NCBI GenBank assembly: GCA_965203505.1
Contig: OZ241880.1
Location: forward strand, 1,054,001-1,118,000
Origin: Bin127 sp965203505
Lineage (GTDB): Bacteria; Chloroflexota; Dehalococcoidia; Lucifugimonadales; Lucifugimonadaceae
Direction of reading: 5' to 3'
DNA: 64,000 nucleotides
This document shows, in pieces, positions 9,224-17,760 of the stretch; the stretch's first letter is position 1; each line of letters starts with the position of its first letter. Below the pieces are notes generated by a model. That model had not been told where the DNA came from, searched no databases, and saw only the letters and a program-made list of their open reading frames with translations. Made by a program: the position numbers and the translations under genes.

Positions 9224-11149
9224 TCATTCCGACGACGGTGACCACGCTGGGCGAGAGCCTTTCGCAAGCCGCACAGCGCCGCTGCCGTCTGCGTTCATCA
9301 CGTAGATGCCCCAATCACCGTCGCGGTCCGATACGAACACGATCCGATCACCATCTGGCGACCACGCAGAAGAATTGTCTGTAGGGAAAGCGTTGTCCGT
9401 CAGAAGCACAACACCGCTGCCGTCCGCATTCGCGACGTAGATATCGAACCACGAATTAAACAGGATCCGATCACCGTCTGGCGACCACGCAAGCGTAATG
9501 TCGGAGCAACTCCGCACCTCGTTGTCCGTAAGCCGCACAACACCGCTCCCGTCCGCATTCATAACGTACAACTGACAAGGGTCCGAATAGAACGCGATCC
9601 GATCACCGTCCGGCGACCACACAGGACCATCATCCAAAGAGTCGTTCTCCGTAAGCTGCTCCAAACCGCTGCCGTCCGCGTTCATCACGTAGATTTCTTT
9701 ATCGCCGTCACGCTCCGATGTGAACACCACACGACCTCCATCCGGCGACCATGCACCAAAAACGTTGCCAGAACCGCTCTCCGCCAGCTGCTCAACCCCG
9801 CTCCTGTCCGCGTTGATCACGTATATGTCAGGAAAAACGTCACTACCGCCAAAACCAACTTCCCCTGAAAGGAACGCGATACGAGCACCGTCTGGCGACC
9901 ACGCAGGAGAATATTCGGCATCCTCGCTATCCGTAAGCCGCTCGACACCGCTGCCGTCCGCGTTCATCACGTAGATGTCCCAATCTCCGTCACGCAACGA
10001 ATGGAACGCGATATGATCGCCGTCTGGTGACCACGAAGGACCGTAGTTGGTATTCTCGTTGTCCGTAAGCCGCTCGACTCCGCTGCCGTCCACGTGCATA
10101 ACGTAGATCTCGGCATCGCCGTCACGCTCCGAATTGAACGCGATCAGGTTACCATCTGGCGACCATGCAGGAGAATAGTCAGCATTCTCGTTATCCGTAA
10201 GCCGCTCGACTGCGCTGCCGTCCGCGTTCATCACGTAGATTTCGGAGTTCTCCTCATAATCTCTGTCACCGCTCGAAACGAACGCGATACGACCACCGTC
10301 CGGCGACCACGCGGGTCCCCAGTTGGCATTTTCGTTGTCCGTAAGCCGCACGACACCGCCGCCATCCGCGTTCATAACGTAGATCTCCCAATCACCGTCA
10401 CGTTTGGATGCGAACGCGACTCGACTACCGTCCGGCGACCACGCGGGATTACCATCCTTATCCTCGTTATGCGTCAGCTGCCTTAAACCCGAACCATCCG
10501 CGTTCATGACGTAGACCTCTCTATCTCCGTCACGGTCAGAGCTGAACGCGACACGACTACCGTCCGGCGACCACGTAGTCGAACCTTCGAAATTGTCGTT
10601 GTGCGTAAGCTGCCTTAAACCTGTTCCGTCCGCGTTCATAACGTAAACATCGATACCATACCTAAACGAAGTGAACCCGATACGCCCTCCGTCCGGCGAC
10701 CACTCAGGCCAATAAACGTCGGAGGAGTCATCCGTATACCGCTCGGCTCCGCTGCCGTCAGCATTCGTCACCCAAAGCTCTAAACTACCGGAACGATCCG
10801 ATACGAACACTATCCGCCTACCGTCCGGCGACCACCCAGGCCAATAGTCGCCATCATCATTGTCCGTCAACTGCTCCAAACCGCTGCCATCCGCATTCGC
10901 AACGTAGATCTCCCAATCGCCGTCACGTTCAGAATGAAACGCGATACGCCCAGGCCCATACGCCGGATCACCGTCCCCTTCCGAGACGAACCCCGTCACA
11001 TCATTAAACACCTTTTCTGCTTTCAACCCCAACGTCCAAAACCCAATCACCCAAACCGGCACTACCACAACCACCACTCCAACCACTAGCCCGGCCACAA
11101 AAACGCCCCCAAACGCCAACGCCCGTCTAAACCAAGTGCTCATATTCAT
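9224..11149 (-). CDS. TolB-like WD40/PD40 beta-propeller protein, long paralogue
   Basis: 641 residues. A short N-terminal cytoplasmic part and one membrane helix (about 11-35) anchor an extracytoplasmic chain of about 13 PD40-type repeats. Each repeat carries the DGxxEIYVMNADGSG turn, then LT-D-N and PAWSPDGxRIAF. Two propellers in tandem are likely given the repeat number. Such proteins bind ligands or partners. No enzyme motif is visible, and there is no Tol/Pal context, so a TolB role in outer-membrane maintenance is not supported. It is the 3'-most gene of a minus-strand array of close paralogues. Confidence 0.85.
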   Translation of the reverse strand: MNMSTWFRRALAFGGVFVAGLVVGVVVVVVPVWVIGFWTLGLKAEKVFNDVTGFVSEGDGDPAYGPGRIAFHSERDGDWEIYVANADGSGLEQLTDNDDGDYWPGWSPDGRRIVFVSDRSGSLELWVTNADGSGAERYTDDSSDVYWPEWSPDGGRIGFTSFRYGIDVYVMNADGTGLRQLTHNDNFEGSTTWSPDGSRVAFSSDRDGDREVYVMNADGSGLRQLTHNEDKDGNPAWSPDGSRVAFASKRDGDWEIYVMNADGGGVVRLTDNENANWGPAWSPDGGRIAFVSSGDRDYEENSEIYVMNADGSAVERLTDNENADYSPAWSPDGNLIAFNSERDGDAEIYVMHVDGSGVERLTDNENTNYGPSWSPDGDHIAFHSLRDGDWDIYVMNADGSGVERLTDSEDAEYSPAWSPDGARIAFLSGEVGFGGSDVFPDIYVINADRSGVEQLAESGSGNVFGAWSPDGGRVVFTSERDGDKEIYVMNADGSGLEQLTENDSLDDGPVWSPDGDRIAFYSDPCQLYVMNADGSGVVRLTDNEVRSCSDITLAWSPDGDRILFNSWFDIYVANADGSGVVLLTDNAFPTDNSSAWSPDGDRIVFVSDRDGDWGIYVMNADGSGAVRLAKGSRPAWSPSSE

Positions 11150-11230
11150 CTCCTAGACAAAACCTTAACGCCAACGCAACCCGAACCAGCACTACCATAG
11201 CCACTACTCCGACCACCAATTCCAAATCCA

Positions 11231-11335
11231 CTAAAGCCAAATCACCACAACCACCACTCCAACCACTACTCCAACCACCAGTCCCGACACAAAAACGCAA
11301 CCAACCACCAGCAACCGTTTAAACCAACTTCTCAT
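11231..11335 (-). pseudogene. N-terminal remnant of a TolB-like paralogue
   Basis: A 34-codon frame starting at the ATG at 11335 encodes a basic start and one membrane anchor (MRSWFKRLLVVGCVFVSGL, then Val/Gly-rich). It closely resembles the anchor of the 9224-11149 gene (STWFRRALAFGGVFVAGL). A TAG stops it at 11231 before any propeller repeat. The rest of 11150-11367 is low-complexity Thr/Pro-type sequence with no gene. This looks like the surviving 5' end of a deleted array member. Confidence 0.6.
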
Positions 11336-11367
11336 ACCTATCTACGCACCGCAATCTTTATACCGAG

Positions 11368-12417
11368 TCAATCCAATAAAGGCGACCACGCCGGGCTATG
11401 CCCATCCGACAGCTGCATTACTGCGCTGCCGTCCGCGTTCATCACGTAGATATCCGCATCGCCATCGGCGCGCGAAGCGAACGCGATCCGGCTGCCGTCG
11501 GGGGACCATGCCGGATCAAAATCCGAAGCGTCGTTGTCCGTCAGCTGAACCACGCCGCTGCCATCGGCGTTCATGACGTGGACCTCCAAATCGTCGACGT
11601 GCGACTCCCGGCCGGAACTGAACGCGATCCGGCTGCCGTCAGGGGACCACGAGACGCCCCACACGAAATTTCCGTCGTCCTCGTTCAGCTGCTCGAAACT
11701 GCTGCCGTCCGCGTTCATGACGTAGATGCCGAAGTCGCCGTCGCGGATAGATTGCAACGCCATACGGCTGCCGTCCGGCGACCACTCGGGCCCGCTGTCG
11801 ATATAGTCCAATTCGATAGCGTCGCGATCCGTGAACAACTCGACGCTCCCGTCCGCGTTTCTGACGTACCACGCCGGTTCGCCATCACGAATCGAAACGA
11901 ACAGCTGCGCGCAAGAATCGAGGGGAGTCCCCGTCAGCTGAACCGCGCCGCTGCTGTCCGCGTTCATCACGTAGACGTTGCCGCGCGAGCTGAACCCGAC
12001 ACGTCCTCCGTCCGGCGACCACGCGGGGGCGTTATTGCTGCAATCGTCCGTCAGCTGAACCACGCCGCTGCCGTCCGCGTTCATCACGTAGATGTCGAAG
12101 ATTTCCGCGTCATTGTCACGGTCCGATACGAACGCGATACGTTTGCCATCCGGCGACCACGCGGGATCAAGATCATCAGAGTCATTATCCGTCAACTGGA
12201 CCACACCACTCCCATCCGCATTCATAACGTAGATCTCATCATCGCCATCACGACCAGAAACAAAAGCAATCCGACCCGGCCCAAGTGCAGGTTCCACCGC
12301 CGCATCCCCCGACAACGGCAGCATCCCAAACGCAAACGCGCCAACAACCACTCCAATCAACACCACCACCAACCCTACTCCAGCTAACCAACGTCCTTGG
12401 AAAAATCGCATTTTCAT
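11368..12417 (-). CDS. TolB-like WD40/PD40 beta-propeller protein
   Basis: 349 residues: membrane anchor at about 12-34, then six to seven PD40 repeats with YVMNADGSG and WSPDGxRIAF motifs, ending SPAWSPLLD like its neighbours. One degenerate blade in the middle (around SCAQLFVSIRDGEPAWYVRN) is shared by four of the five paralogues and marks a fixed, non-canonical part of the propeller. DNA and protein identity to the genes at 13024, 14089 and 15254 is high, including the intergenic bases. The function of the family here is unknown. Confidence 0.85.
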   Translation of the reverse strand: MKMRFFQGRWLAGVGLVVVLIGVVVGAFAFGMLPLSGDAAVEPALGPGRIAFVSGRDGDDEIYVMNADGSGVVQLTDNDSDDLDPAWSPDGKRIAFVSDRDNDAEIFDIYVMNADGSGVVQLTDDCSNNAPAWSPDGGRVGFSSRGNVYVMNADSSGAVQLTGTPLDSCAQLFVSIRDGEPAWYVRNADGSVELFTDRDAIELDYIDSGPEWSPDGSRMALQSIRDGDFGIYVMNADGSSFEQLNEDDGNFVWGVSWSPDGSRIAFSSGRESHVDDLEVHVMNADGSGVVQLTDNDASDFDPAWSPDGSRIAFASRADGDADIYVMNADGSAVMQLSDGHSPAWSPLLD

Positions 12418-12445
12418 ATCCTCGATCCACCCTCAGCCACAACCA

Positions 12446-12533
12446 TCAATCCAACAACGGCAACCACGCCGGACTATACCCATCCCCAAGCCGCACAACT
12501 CCGCTACCGTCTGCGTTCATAACGTCGTTGCCA
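12446..12533 (-). pseudogene. C-terminal remnant of a TolB-like paralogue
   Basis: Minus-strand reading ending at the TGA 12446-12448 gives NDVMNADGSGVVRLGDGYSP followed by AWLPLLD, which is the last blade of an array member with S changed to L in WSPLLD. The frame begins directly at the 3' end of the unrelated gene at 12534-12983, so the body of this paralogue has been replaced or deleted. Confidence 0.7.
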
Positions 12534-12983
12534 TTACCACTCGTAGTATCGACCGACGCATTCACAGAACCTAGGGTCGCGATGGTTGTGCAACCTGCAA
12601 TACTCTTTGATACAACACTCAATCACTTCGTCTACTTTCGAATCAGGCAAGTCTTCCGGATTATCGTTAGCGTAGGGACAGCTACACCCTCCGGCTTCAC
12701 CCCACTCCATGAGACGATCCAAGGCGTCCTCGGCCTCACTGGCCCCGATCTCGTCCGCAACCGGGTCTAGAACCTCCGATAACGCGCTCGCATCGCCGCC
12801 TGCGTGCAGCCAATTCAGAGTCAGCAAGGCACCCAAAACCGCTAGGAACAACAACGCAAAGCTAGCCTTCCCCGCTCCTCGCACCATACGACGAACTCTG
12901 TGACGCCTGCGAAGGTAATCGACAATTAACGCAAGCACTACGAGCGCGAACAGCGCCACACCAACAATCTCATGAATTTCCAT
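12534..12983 (-). CDS. Unknown two-helix membrane protein with Cys-rich C-terminus
   Basis: 149 residues from the ATG at 12983; longer versions of the frame run into the neighbouring propeller gene. There are two membrane helices (about 6-24 and 38-58), then an acidic linker and a C-terminal tail with seven cysteines (CSC, ECC, EYC, FCEC). The tail could bind metal or form disulfides. It is unrelated to the flanking propellers and sits exactly against a truncated one, as if it had entered by insertion or a duplication break. I recognise no family. Confidence 0.55.
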   Translation of the reverse strand: MEIHEIVGVALFALVVLALIVDYLRRRHRVRRMVRGAGKASFALLFLAVLGALLTLNWLHAGGDASALSEVLDPVADEIGASEAEDALDRLMEWGEAGGCSCPYANDNPEDLPDSKVDEVIECCIKEYCRLHNHRDPRFCECVGRYYEW

Positions 12984-13023
12984 CTCGTAGTTCACCGTCA
13001 AACTTGACCCTACACCACAACCA

Positions 13024-14061
13024 TCAATCCAACAACGGCGACCACGCCGGGTTATACCCATCCCCAAGCCGCTCAACACCGCTACCGTCAGCATACATAA
13101 CGTAAACGCCCAAATCGCCGTCGCGGTCCGAAACGAACGCGATACGACCACCGTCCGGCGACCACGCGGGCAAATAATCTTCATGCTCGTTACCAGTCAG
13201 CGGCCAAAGGCCGCTACCATCCGCGTTCACCACGTAGATCTCCGCATGATCATCGTAGCCCAAAACAGCACCGAACGCCAAACGATCCCCGTCCGGAGAC
13301 CAGCCAACACCACCAATAAGCGCTTCATCGTTACCAGCGATCTCCTCCAAACCGCTGCCATCCGCATTCATAACATAGACACCAAATTCACCGTCACGCC
13401 TCAAACTCAACGCGATACGATTACCGTCCGGCGACCACTTAGGGCCAGTGTAATTAGATTTCCTATACCAAGATTCCCAGTTTAGCTCATATGGCTCAAC
13501 ACTGCCATCCGCATTCCTGATGTAGTACGCTGCTTCACCATCACGATCCGATAAGAACAAATATGAGCAAGATTCAGGCGGATTCCCCGTCAGCTGCTCT
13601 ACACCGCTTCCGTCCGCATTCATAACGTAAATATCACCACGCGATACAAACGCGATACGATTGCCGCCGGGCGACCATGCAAGGTGACCGTTGCTGCAAT
13701 CGTCCGTCAACTGCTCCACACCTCTACCGTCTGCATTCATGACGTAGATGTCGTATTTCTGCACATCATTGCCGCGATCCGATGCGAACGCGATACGACC
13801 ACCATCCGACGACCACGTGGGATGAATGTCAGAAAAGTCGTTATCCGTCAACTGAACCACACCGCCGCCATCCGCATTCATAACGTAGATCTCATCATCG
13901 CCATCACGATCCGAAACGAACGCGATACGATCTGGCCCAAGTGCCGCATGCTCAGGCAACGGCAAAATCCCAAACACAAACGCGCCAACGACCACTGCAA
14001 CTGCCACCACCAATACCCCTGCTCCAGCAAACACACGCACTTGGGCAAACCGTTTACTCAT
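13024..14061 (-). CDS. TolB-like WD40/PD40 beta-propeller protein
   Basis: 345 residues from the ATG at 14061, which has a GGAG seven bases upstream; a TTG 15 bases further up is possible. Anchor helix at about 9-31, then PD40 repeats with IYVMNADG and WSPDG/WSSDG motifs, the same degenerate central blade (SCSYLFLSDRDGEAAYYIRN), and a terminal NPAWSPLLD. It is one of four nearly equal-length paralogues in a row. Spacing to the next gene upstream is about 27 bases, consistent with one transcript. Confidence 0.85.
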   Translation of the reverse strand: MSKRFAQVRVFAGAGVLVVAVAVVVGAFVFGILPLPEHAALGPDRIAFVSDRDGDDEIYVMNADGGGVVQLTDNDFSDIHPTWSSDGGRIAFASDRGNDVQKYDIYVMNADGRGVEQLTDDCSNGHLAWSPGGNRIAFVSRGDIYVMNADGSGVEQLTGNPPESCSYLFLSDRDGEAAYYIRNADGSVEPYELNWESWYRKSNYTGPKWSPDGNRIALSLRRDGEFGVYVMNADGSGLEEIAGNDEALIGGVGWSPDGDRLAFGAVLGYDDHAEIYVVNADGSGLWPLTGNEHEDYLPAWSPDGGRIAFVSDRDGDLGVYVMYADGSGVERLGDGYNPAWSPLLD

Positions 14062-14088
14062 ATCTACGCTCCACAACCGACAACCACA

Positions 14089-15225
14089 TCATTCCAACAA
14101 CGGCGACCACGCCGGACTACGCCCCTCCTCAAGCCGCACAGCACCGCTGCCATCCAGCCGCTCAACTTCGCTGCCATCCGCATTCATAACGAAAATGTAA
14201 TCATACTTAACGAAAATGCCATCATTCATAACGTCGATGCCGTCCACGTTCATGACGTAGATGCCCCAATCGCCGTCGCGGTCCGATACGAACGCGATAC
14301 GACCACCATCCGGTGACCACGCAGGCCAATAATCTGTATGCTCGTTATCAGTCAATCGCTCCACACCAGTGCCATCCATATTCATCAAATAAATCTCTCC
14401 ATAATAAACATCGAGATTAGATACTGCAAACGCGATCCGGCCGCCATCCGGCGACAACGACGGCCACCAGTCGACATCATCGTTCTCGGTCAAGGGTTCC
14501 ACACCGCTGCCGTCCGCATTCATAACGTAGATATCCCAATCACCATCACGATGGGATTGAAATACGATACGTTCGCCATCAGCAGACCATGAAGGCAACC
14601 AGTCCGCTGAGTCCCAGTCCATAGATCCGTAGTCCGTGAACAACTCAACACTGCCATCAGCTTTCCTCACGTACAACTCGTTCTCGCCATCTCCGTCACG
14701 GTCGGAAAAAAACAACGACACACAAGATTCATGAGGATTCCCCGTCAGCTGAACAACGCCCGTTCCGTCCGAATACATCACGAATACATCACCCAGCGAT
14801 GTAAAAGCGATCCGATCTCCGTCCGGGGACCACACGGGTGCACCGTTGCCGCACCCATCCGTAATCTGCTCCACGCCGCTGCCATCCGCGTTCATAACGT
14901 AAATATCGTACACATCTGCATCGCCGTCACGGTCCGATACAAACACGATACGACCACCATCCGGCGACCAAGAAGGATCACCGTCCACAGAGTCGTTAAA
15001 CGTCAGCTGCTCAACACCGCTGCCGTCCGCATTCATCACGTAGATCTCATCATCACCATCACGATCCGAAACAAACGCAATCCGACCAGACCCAGACGGC
15101 GATTCCACCGCCGCATATCCCGAAAAAGGCCAAATCCCAAACTCAAACGCACCAACGACTACCGCAACTACCACCAACAACCCTACTCCAGCTAACCAAC
15201 GTCCTTGCAAAAATCGCATTTTCAT
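14089..15225 (-). CDS. TolB-like WD40/PD40 beta-propeller protein
   Basis: 378 residues: start MKMRFLQGRWLAGVGLLVV, with an anchor almost identical to that of the 11368-12417 gene, then PD40 repeats ending SPAWSPLLE. Near the C-terminus the repeat unit is locally scrambled: YVMNVDG, VMNDGIF and FVMNADGS are packed within about 30 residues, a sign of slippage or unequal exchange inside a blade. Extracytoplasmic, membrane-anchored; ligand unknown. Confidence 0.85.
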   Translation of the reverse strand: MKMRFLQGRWLAGVGLLVVVAVVVGAFEFGIWPFSGYAAVESPSGSGRIAFVSDRDGDDEIYVMNADGSGVEQLTFNDSVDGDPSWSPDGGRIVFVSDRDGDADVYDIYVMNADGSGVEQITDGCGNGAPVWSPDGDRIAFTSLGDVFVMYSDGTGVVQLTGNPHESCVSLFFSDRDGDGENELYVRKADGSVELFTDYGSMDWDSADWLPSWSADGERIVFQSHRDGDWDIYVMNADGSGVEPLTENDDVDWWPSLSPDGGRIAFAVSNLDVYYGEIYLMNMDGTGVERLTDNEHTDYWPAWSPDGGRIAFVSDRDGDWGIYVMNVDGIDVMNDGIFVKYDYIFVMNADGSEVERLDGSGAVRLEEGRSPAWSPLLE

Positions 15226-15253
15226 ATCCTCAATCCACCATTAGCCACAACCA

Positions 15254-16387
15254 TCAATCCAACAACGGAGACCACTCCGCACTTTGCCCATCCGCAAGCC
15301 GCACAGCACCACTACCATCAGCGTTCACAACGTAGATCTCATTACCACCTTCGCGGTGCGAAGTGAACGCAATGCGATTGCTATCAGGCGACCAAGCAGG
15401 CCCAGAGTTCAAATGATCGTGATCAGTCAAACGCTCAACGCCAGTCCCGTCATCATCCATAACATAGATGGTTTGATCATCGAAGTTGAACCCCGTGCCA
15501 TCACCACCTCGGTTCGAGACGAACGCGATCCGACCACTATCTGGTGCCCACGCAACATCACCATCGAGAGCAAAGACGTGATCAGTATCCACCAGCCGCT
15601 CCACGCCACTACCGTCCGCATTCATCACGTAGACACCTATACCATCACCACCGCGGCCAGAATGAAACGCGATACGACCACCATCCGGCGACCACACAGG
15701 ACCACCGTTACCAATGTGACCAAAGTGGTAGTCTGTAGCCAACTCAACGCTGCCATCTGCTCTCCTGACGTACCACGCTGGTTCACCATCACGATCCGAA
15801 AGGAATAGCTCCGCGCAAGAATACTGGGGATCCCCCGTCAGCTGCTCCTTGCCGCCGCCATCCGCATTCATAACGTAGATGTCGGTACGCGATCCGAACG
15901 CTATACGATCTCCGTCCGGCGACCATGCAAGTTGACCGTTGCTGCAATCGTCCGTCAGCTGCTCAACACCGCTTCCATCCGCATTCATAACGTAGATATC
16001 GTAAATCTCTTCACCATTGTCACGGTCCGATACGAACGCAATACGGCCACCATCCGGCGACCACGCGGGATCAAGATCATCAGAGTCGTTGTCCGTCAAC
16101 TGGACCACACCACTACCGTCCGCATTCATAACGTAGATCTCATCATCACCATCACCATCCGAAACAAACGCGATCCGACCCGGCCCAAGTGCAGGTTCCA
16201 CCGACGCATCCCCCGACAACGGCAAAATCCCCAACGCAAACGCGCCGACTATCACTGCAATCACAACCACCACCCCCAAAACACCCGCAAACAACCATTG
16301 ACGACGCACGACGCGTGATCTCCCGATACTGTGAGCGTCGTGTCGCTCAGGAGCAGTCTCGCTTGAATCCGAAAACTGATTATTCAT
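15254..16387 (-). CDS. TolB-like WD40/PD40 beta-propeller protein, first in array
   Basis: 377 residues. It differs from its paralogues by a longer polar, His/Arg-containing cytoplasmic N-terminus (about 1-30) before the anchor helix (about 33-53). PD40 repeats follow with the shared degenerate blade and a terminal AEWSPLLD. It is the most upstream gene of the minus-strand array, so the array promoter should lie in 16388-16470. No clear promoter boxes were found there. Confidence 0.84.
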   Translation of the reverse strand: MNNQFSDSSETAPERHDAHSIGRSRVVRRQWLFAGVLGVVVVIAVIVGAFALGILPLSGDASVEPALGPGRIAFVSDGDGDDEIYVMNADGSGVVQLTDNDSDDLDPAWSPDGGRIAFVSDRDNGEEIYDIYVMNADGSGVEQLTDDCSNGQLAWSPDGDRIAFGSRTDIYVMNADGGGKEQLTGDPQYSCAELFLSDRDGEPAWYVRRADGSVELATDYHFGHIGNGGPVWSPDGGRIAFHSGRGGDGIGVYVMNADGSGVERLVDTDHVFALDGDVAWAPDSGRIAFVSNRGGDGTGFNFDDQTIYVMDDDGTGVERLTDHDHLNSGPAWSPDSNRIAFTSHREGGNEIYVVNADGSGAVRLADGQSAEWSPLLD

Positions 16388-16468
16388 GTGTCCAAATTAT
16401 ACGCTTCATCACAACCTCAGTACCAAGTTAAACCAACATCCATGCCCATCCTGACCATCCATGCAAGT

Positions 16469-16522
16469 CGCCAAGATCCCTAGCCGACTGTTAGATGATC
16501 AGTCGGATCATGGATCTTGGCG
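16469..16522. repeat. Long perfect inverted repeat (hairpin)
   Basis: CGCCAAGATCC (16469-16479) pairs with GGATCTTGGCG (16512-16522), and inside it CCGACTG (16484-16490) pairs with CAGTCGG (16500-16506). The result is an 11 plus 7 bp stem with a small bulge and a 9-base loop. There is no T-run, so it is not a standard terminator. It lies between the divergent propeller array and the importer operon, directly before a gene remnant. Confidence 0.7.
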
Positions 16523-16533
16523 TTGTTGGTTAC

Positions 16534-16575
16534 TTCCGCTGGTTAGCCGGCGACACCGCCGTCGTCCGATGCTAG
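16534..16575 (+). pseudogene. 3' remnant of a copy of the 6249-7142 gene
   Basis: The frame encodes FRWLAGDTAVVRC and a stop. The first 12 residues are identical to the end of the protein at 6249-7142, while the DNA differs at many third positions. Nothing upstream continues the homology because the hairpin at 16469-16522 intervenes. It is therefore an old decayed duplicate and not a recent copy. Confidence 0.6.
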
Positions 16576-16604
16576 TAGCCGCGCGGCACGGTGAGGTTTC
16601 CGTA

Positions 16605-16610
16605 TATAAT
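16605..16610 (+). promoter_or_regulatory. -10 box upstream of the peptide importer operon
   Basis: An exact TATAAT in the context CGTATATAATCG, about 90 bases before the first permease ATG. No good -35 is seen 16-18 bases upstream. Confidence 0.35.
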
Positions 16611-16701
16611 CGCCACGCATGGCGCGCCAAGTTGCGAAACGTCTTTTGACGCGCGCTTGAAAAACGCGGCTTTCCACCTCAACTGAAACTCTCGAAACGA
16701 G

Positions 16702-17727
16702 ATGAGCATCACCTACATCGGCGCCCGAATCGGGATGTTCATCCTCGTCGTGTGGCTCGCGACCACAGTCATCTTCTTCCTGCCACGAATCGCCAGTGAT
16801 CGCAACCCCGTGCGTGAACGGTTGGTCATGATGGCCGCCACCGGCAACCTCGCAACCGGCATGGAAAAAGTCGTTGAAGCCTACGAAGAAGAGTACGGCC
16901 TCGATCAACCGCTGTTTCTGCAATACATCCGCTATCTGTCGAGCCTCGTGCGAGGCGATCTGAACTACTCGCTGATCAACTACCCGACGAGGGTGTGGGA
17001 CATGATCGTGCAGCGGATGCCGTACACCTTGGGCCTAGTCGGGGTCTCGGTCTTGACTGCGTTTGCTTTGGGTTCGCTGTCTGGTGCAACTTTGGCTTGG
17101 CCGGGTGCGCCGAAATGGCTAAAGGGAGCATTGCCGGTCTTCCTGACCTTCTCGCCGATCCCTTATTTCATGTTGGCGATAATGCTGATGTTTATGTTCG
17201 CCGTTCGGCACCAGTGGCAACCTGAATGGTGGCCGTTGCTACCGCTCGCCGGGGCGACGAGCGTCACAACAGTTTACGACGGTTGGAGCATGGACCGGAT
17301 CCTAGACACCATCTATCACTCGATTTTGCCGGCGATGTCGATCATCCTCTCCCAGATCGGATTCTGGGGTCTGGGAATGCGCGGGATGATGGTAACTACC
17401 CAGGGCGAAGATTACGTTACGTTAGCGCAGATGCGCGGCTTGAAACCGAGCCGCGTCTTCAGCCTATACGGGATGCGAAACGCTGCTCTCCCGCAACTGA
17501 CTTCGCTAGCCCTCACGATGAGCCTTATATTCTCGGGAGTGATACTCGTCGAGATCGTCTACCGATATCCCGGGATGGGCACCTTGTTGTACAACGCAAT
17601 CGCTGGTTTCGACTATTTCGTCATCTACGGCGTCGTCTTCGTGCTCATCGTGATGGTGGCGGCATCCACATTCATACTCGACATCGTCTACCCATTCATC
17701 GATCCTCGCGTACGCCGCGCCGCATGA
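16702..17727 (+). CDS. Peptide/nickel-type ABC transporter permease (DppB-like)
   Basis: 341 residues. The N-terminal pattern is that of DppB/OppB: one helix (about 5-28), a periplasmic stretch with YGLDQPLFLQYIRYLSSLVRGDL, then the binding-protein-dependent transport core. The EAA-type loop is at about 225-250 (EDYVTLAQMRGLKPSRVF). It is the first gene of a five-gene operon encoding a complete importer. The next permease starts 33 bases downstream. Confidence 0.92.
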   Translation: MSITYIGARIGMFILVVWLATTVIFFLPRIASDRNPVRERLVMMAATGNLATGMEKVVEAYEEEYGLDQPLFLQYIRYLSSLVRGDLNYSLINYPTRVWDMIVQRMPYTLGLVGVSVLTAFALGSLSGATLAWPGAPKWLKGALPVFLTFSPIPYFMLAIMLMFMFAVRHQWQPEWWPLLPLAGATSVTTVYDGWSMDRILDTIYHSILPAMSIILSQIGFWGLGMRGMMVTTQGEDYVTLAQMRGLKPSRVFSLYGMRNAALPQLTSLALTMSLIFSGVILVEIVYRYPGMGTLLYNAIAGFDYFVIYGVVFVLIVMVAASTFILDIVYPFIDPRVRRAA

Positions 17728-17760
17728 ACTTCAGATTCGGACGATTTTCAGGTACCAACC

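Noticed and set aside
8095..9384. 429-codon open frame across the repeat mosaic
   Set aside because: The translation only repeats the palindromic modules (RGIAATRWG and PLCPSDISP-like strings), the frame enters the 3' end of a real gene on the other strand, and several other frames are equally open. It is a by-product of GC-rich repeats.
11398..12387. 329-codon frame opposite the propeller gene, and similar frames at 10094, 13684, 14731 and 15284
   Set aside because: They mirror the periodic DGSG/WSPDG codons of the true genes and have biased His/Arg/Val-rich compositions with no family resemblance.
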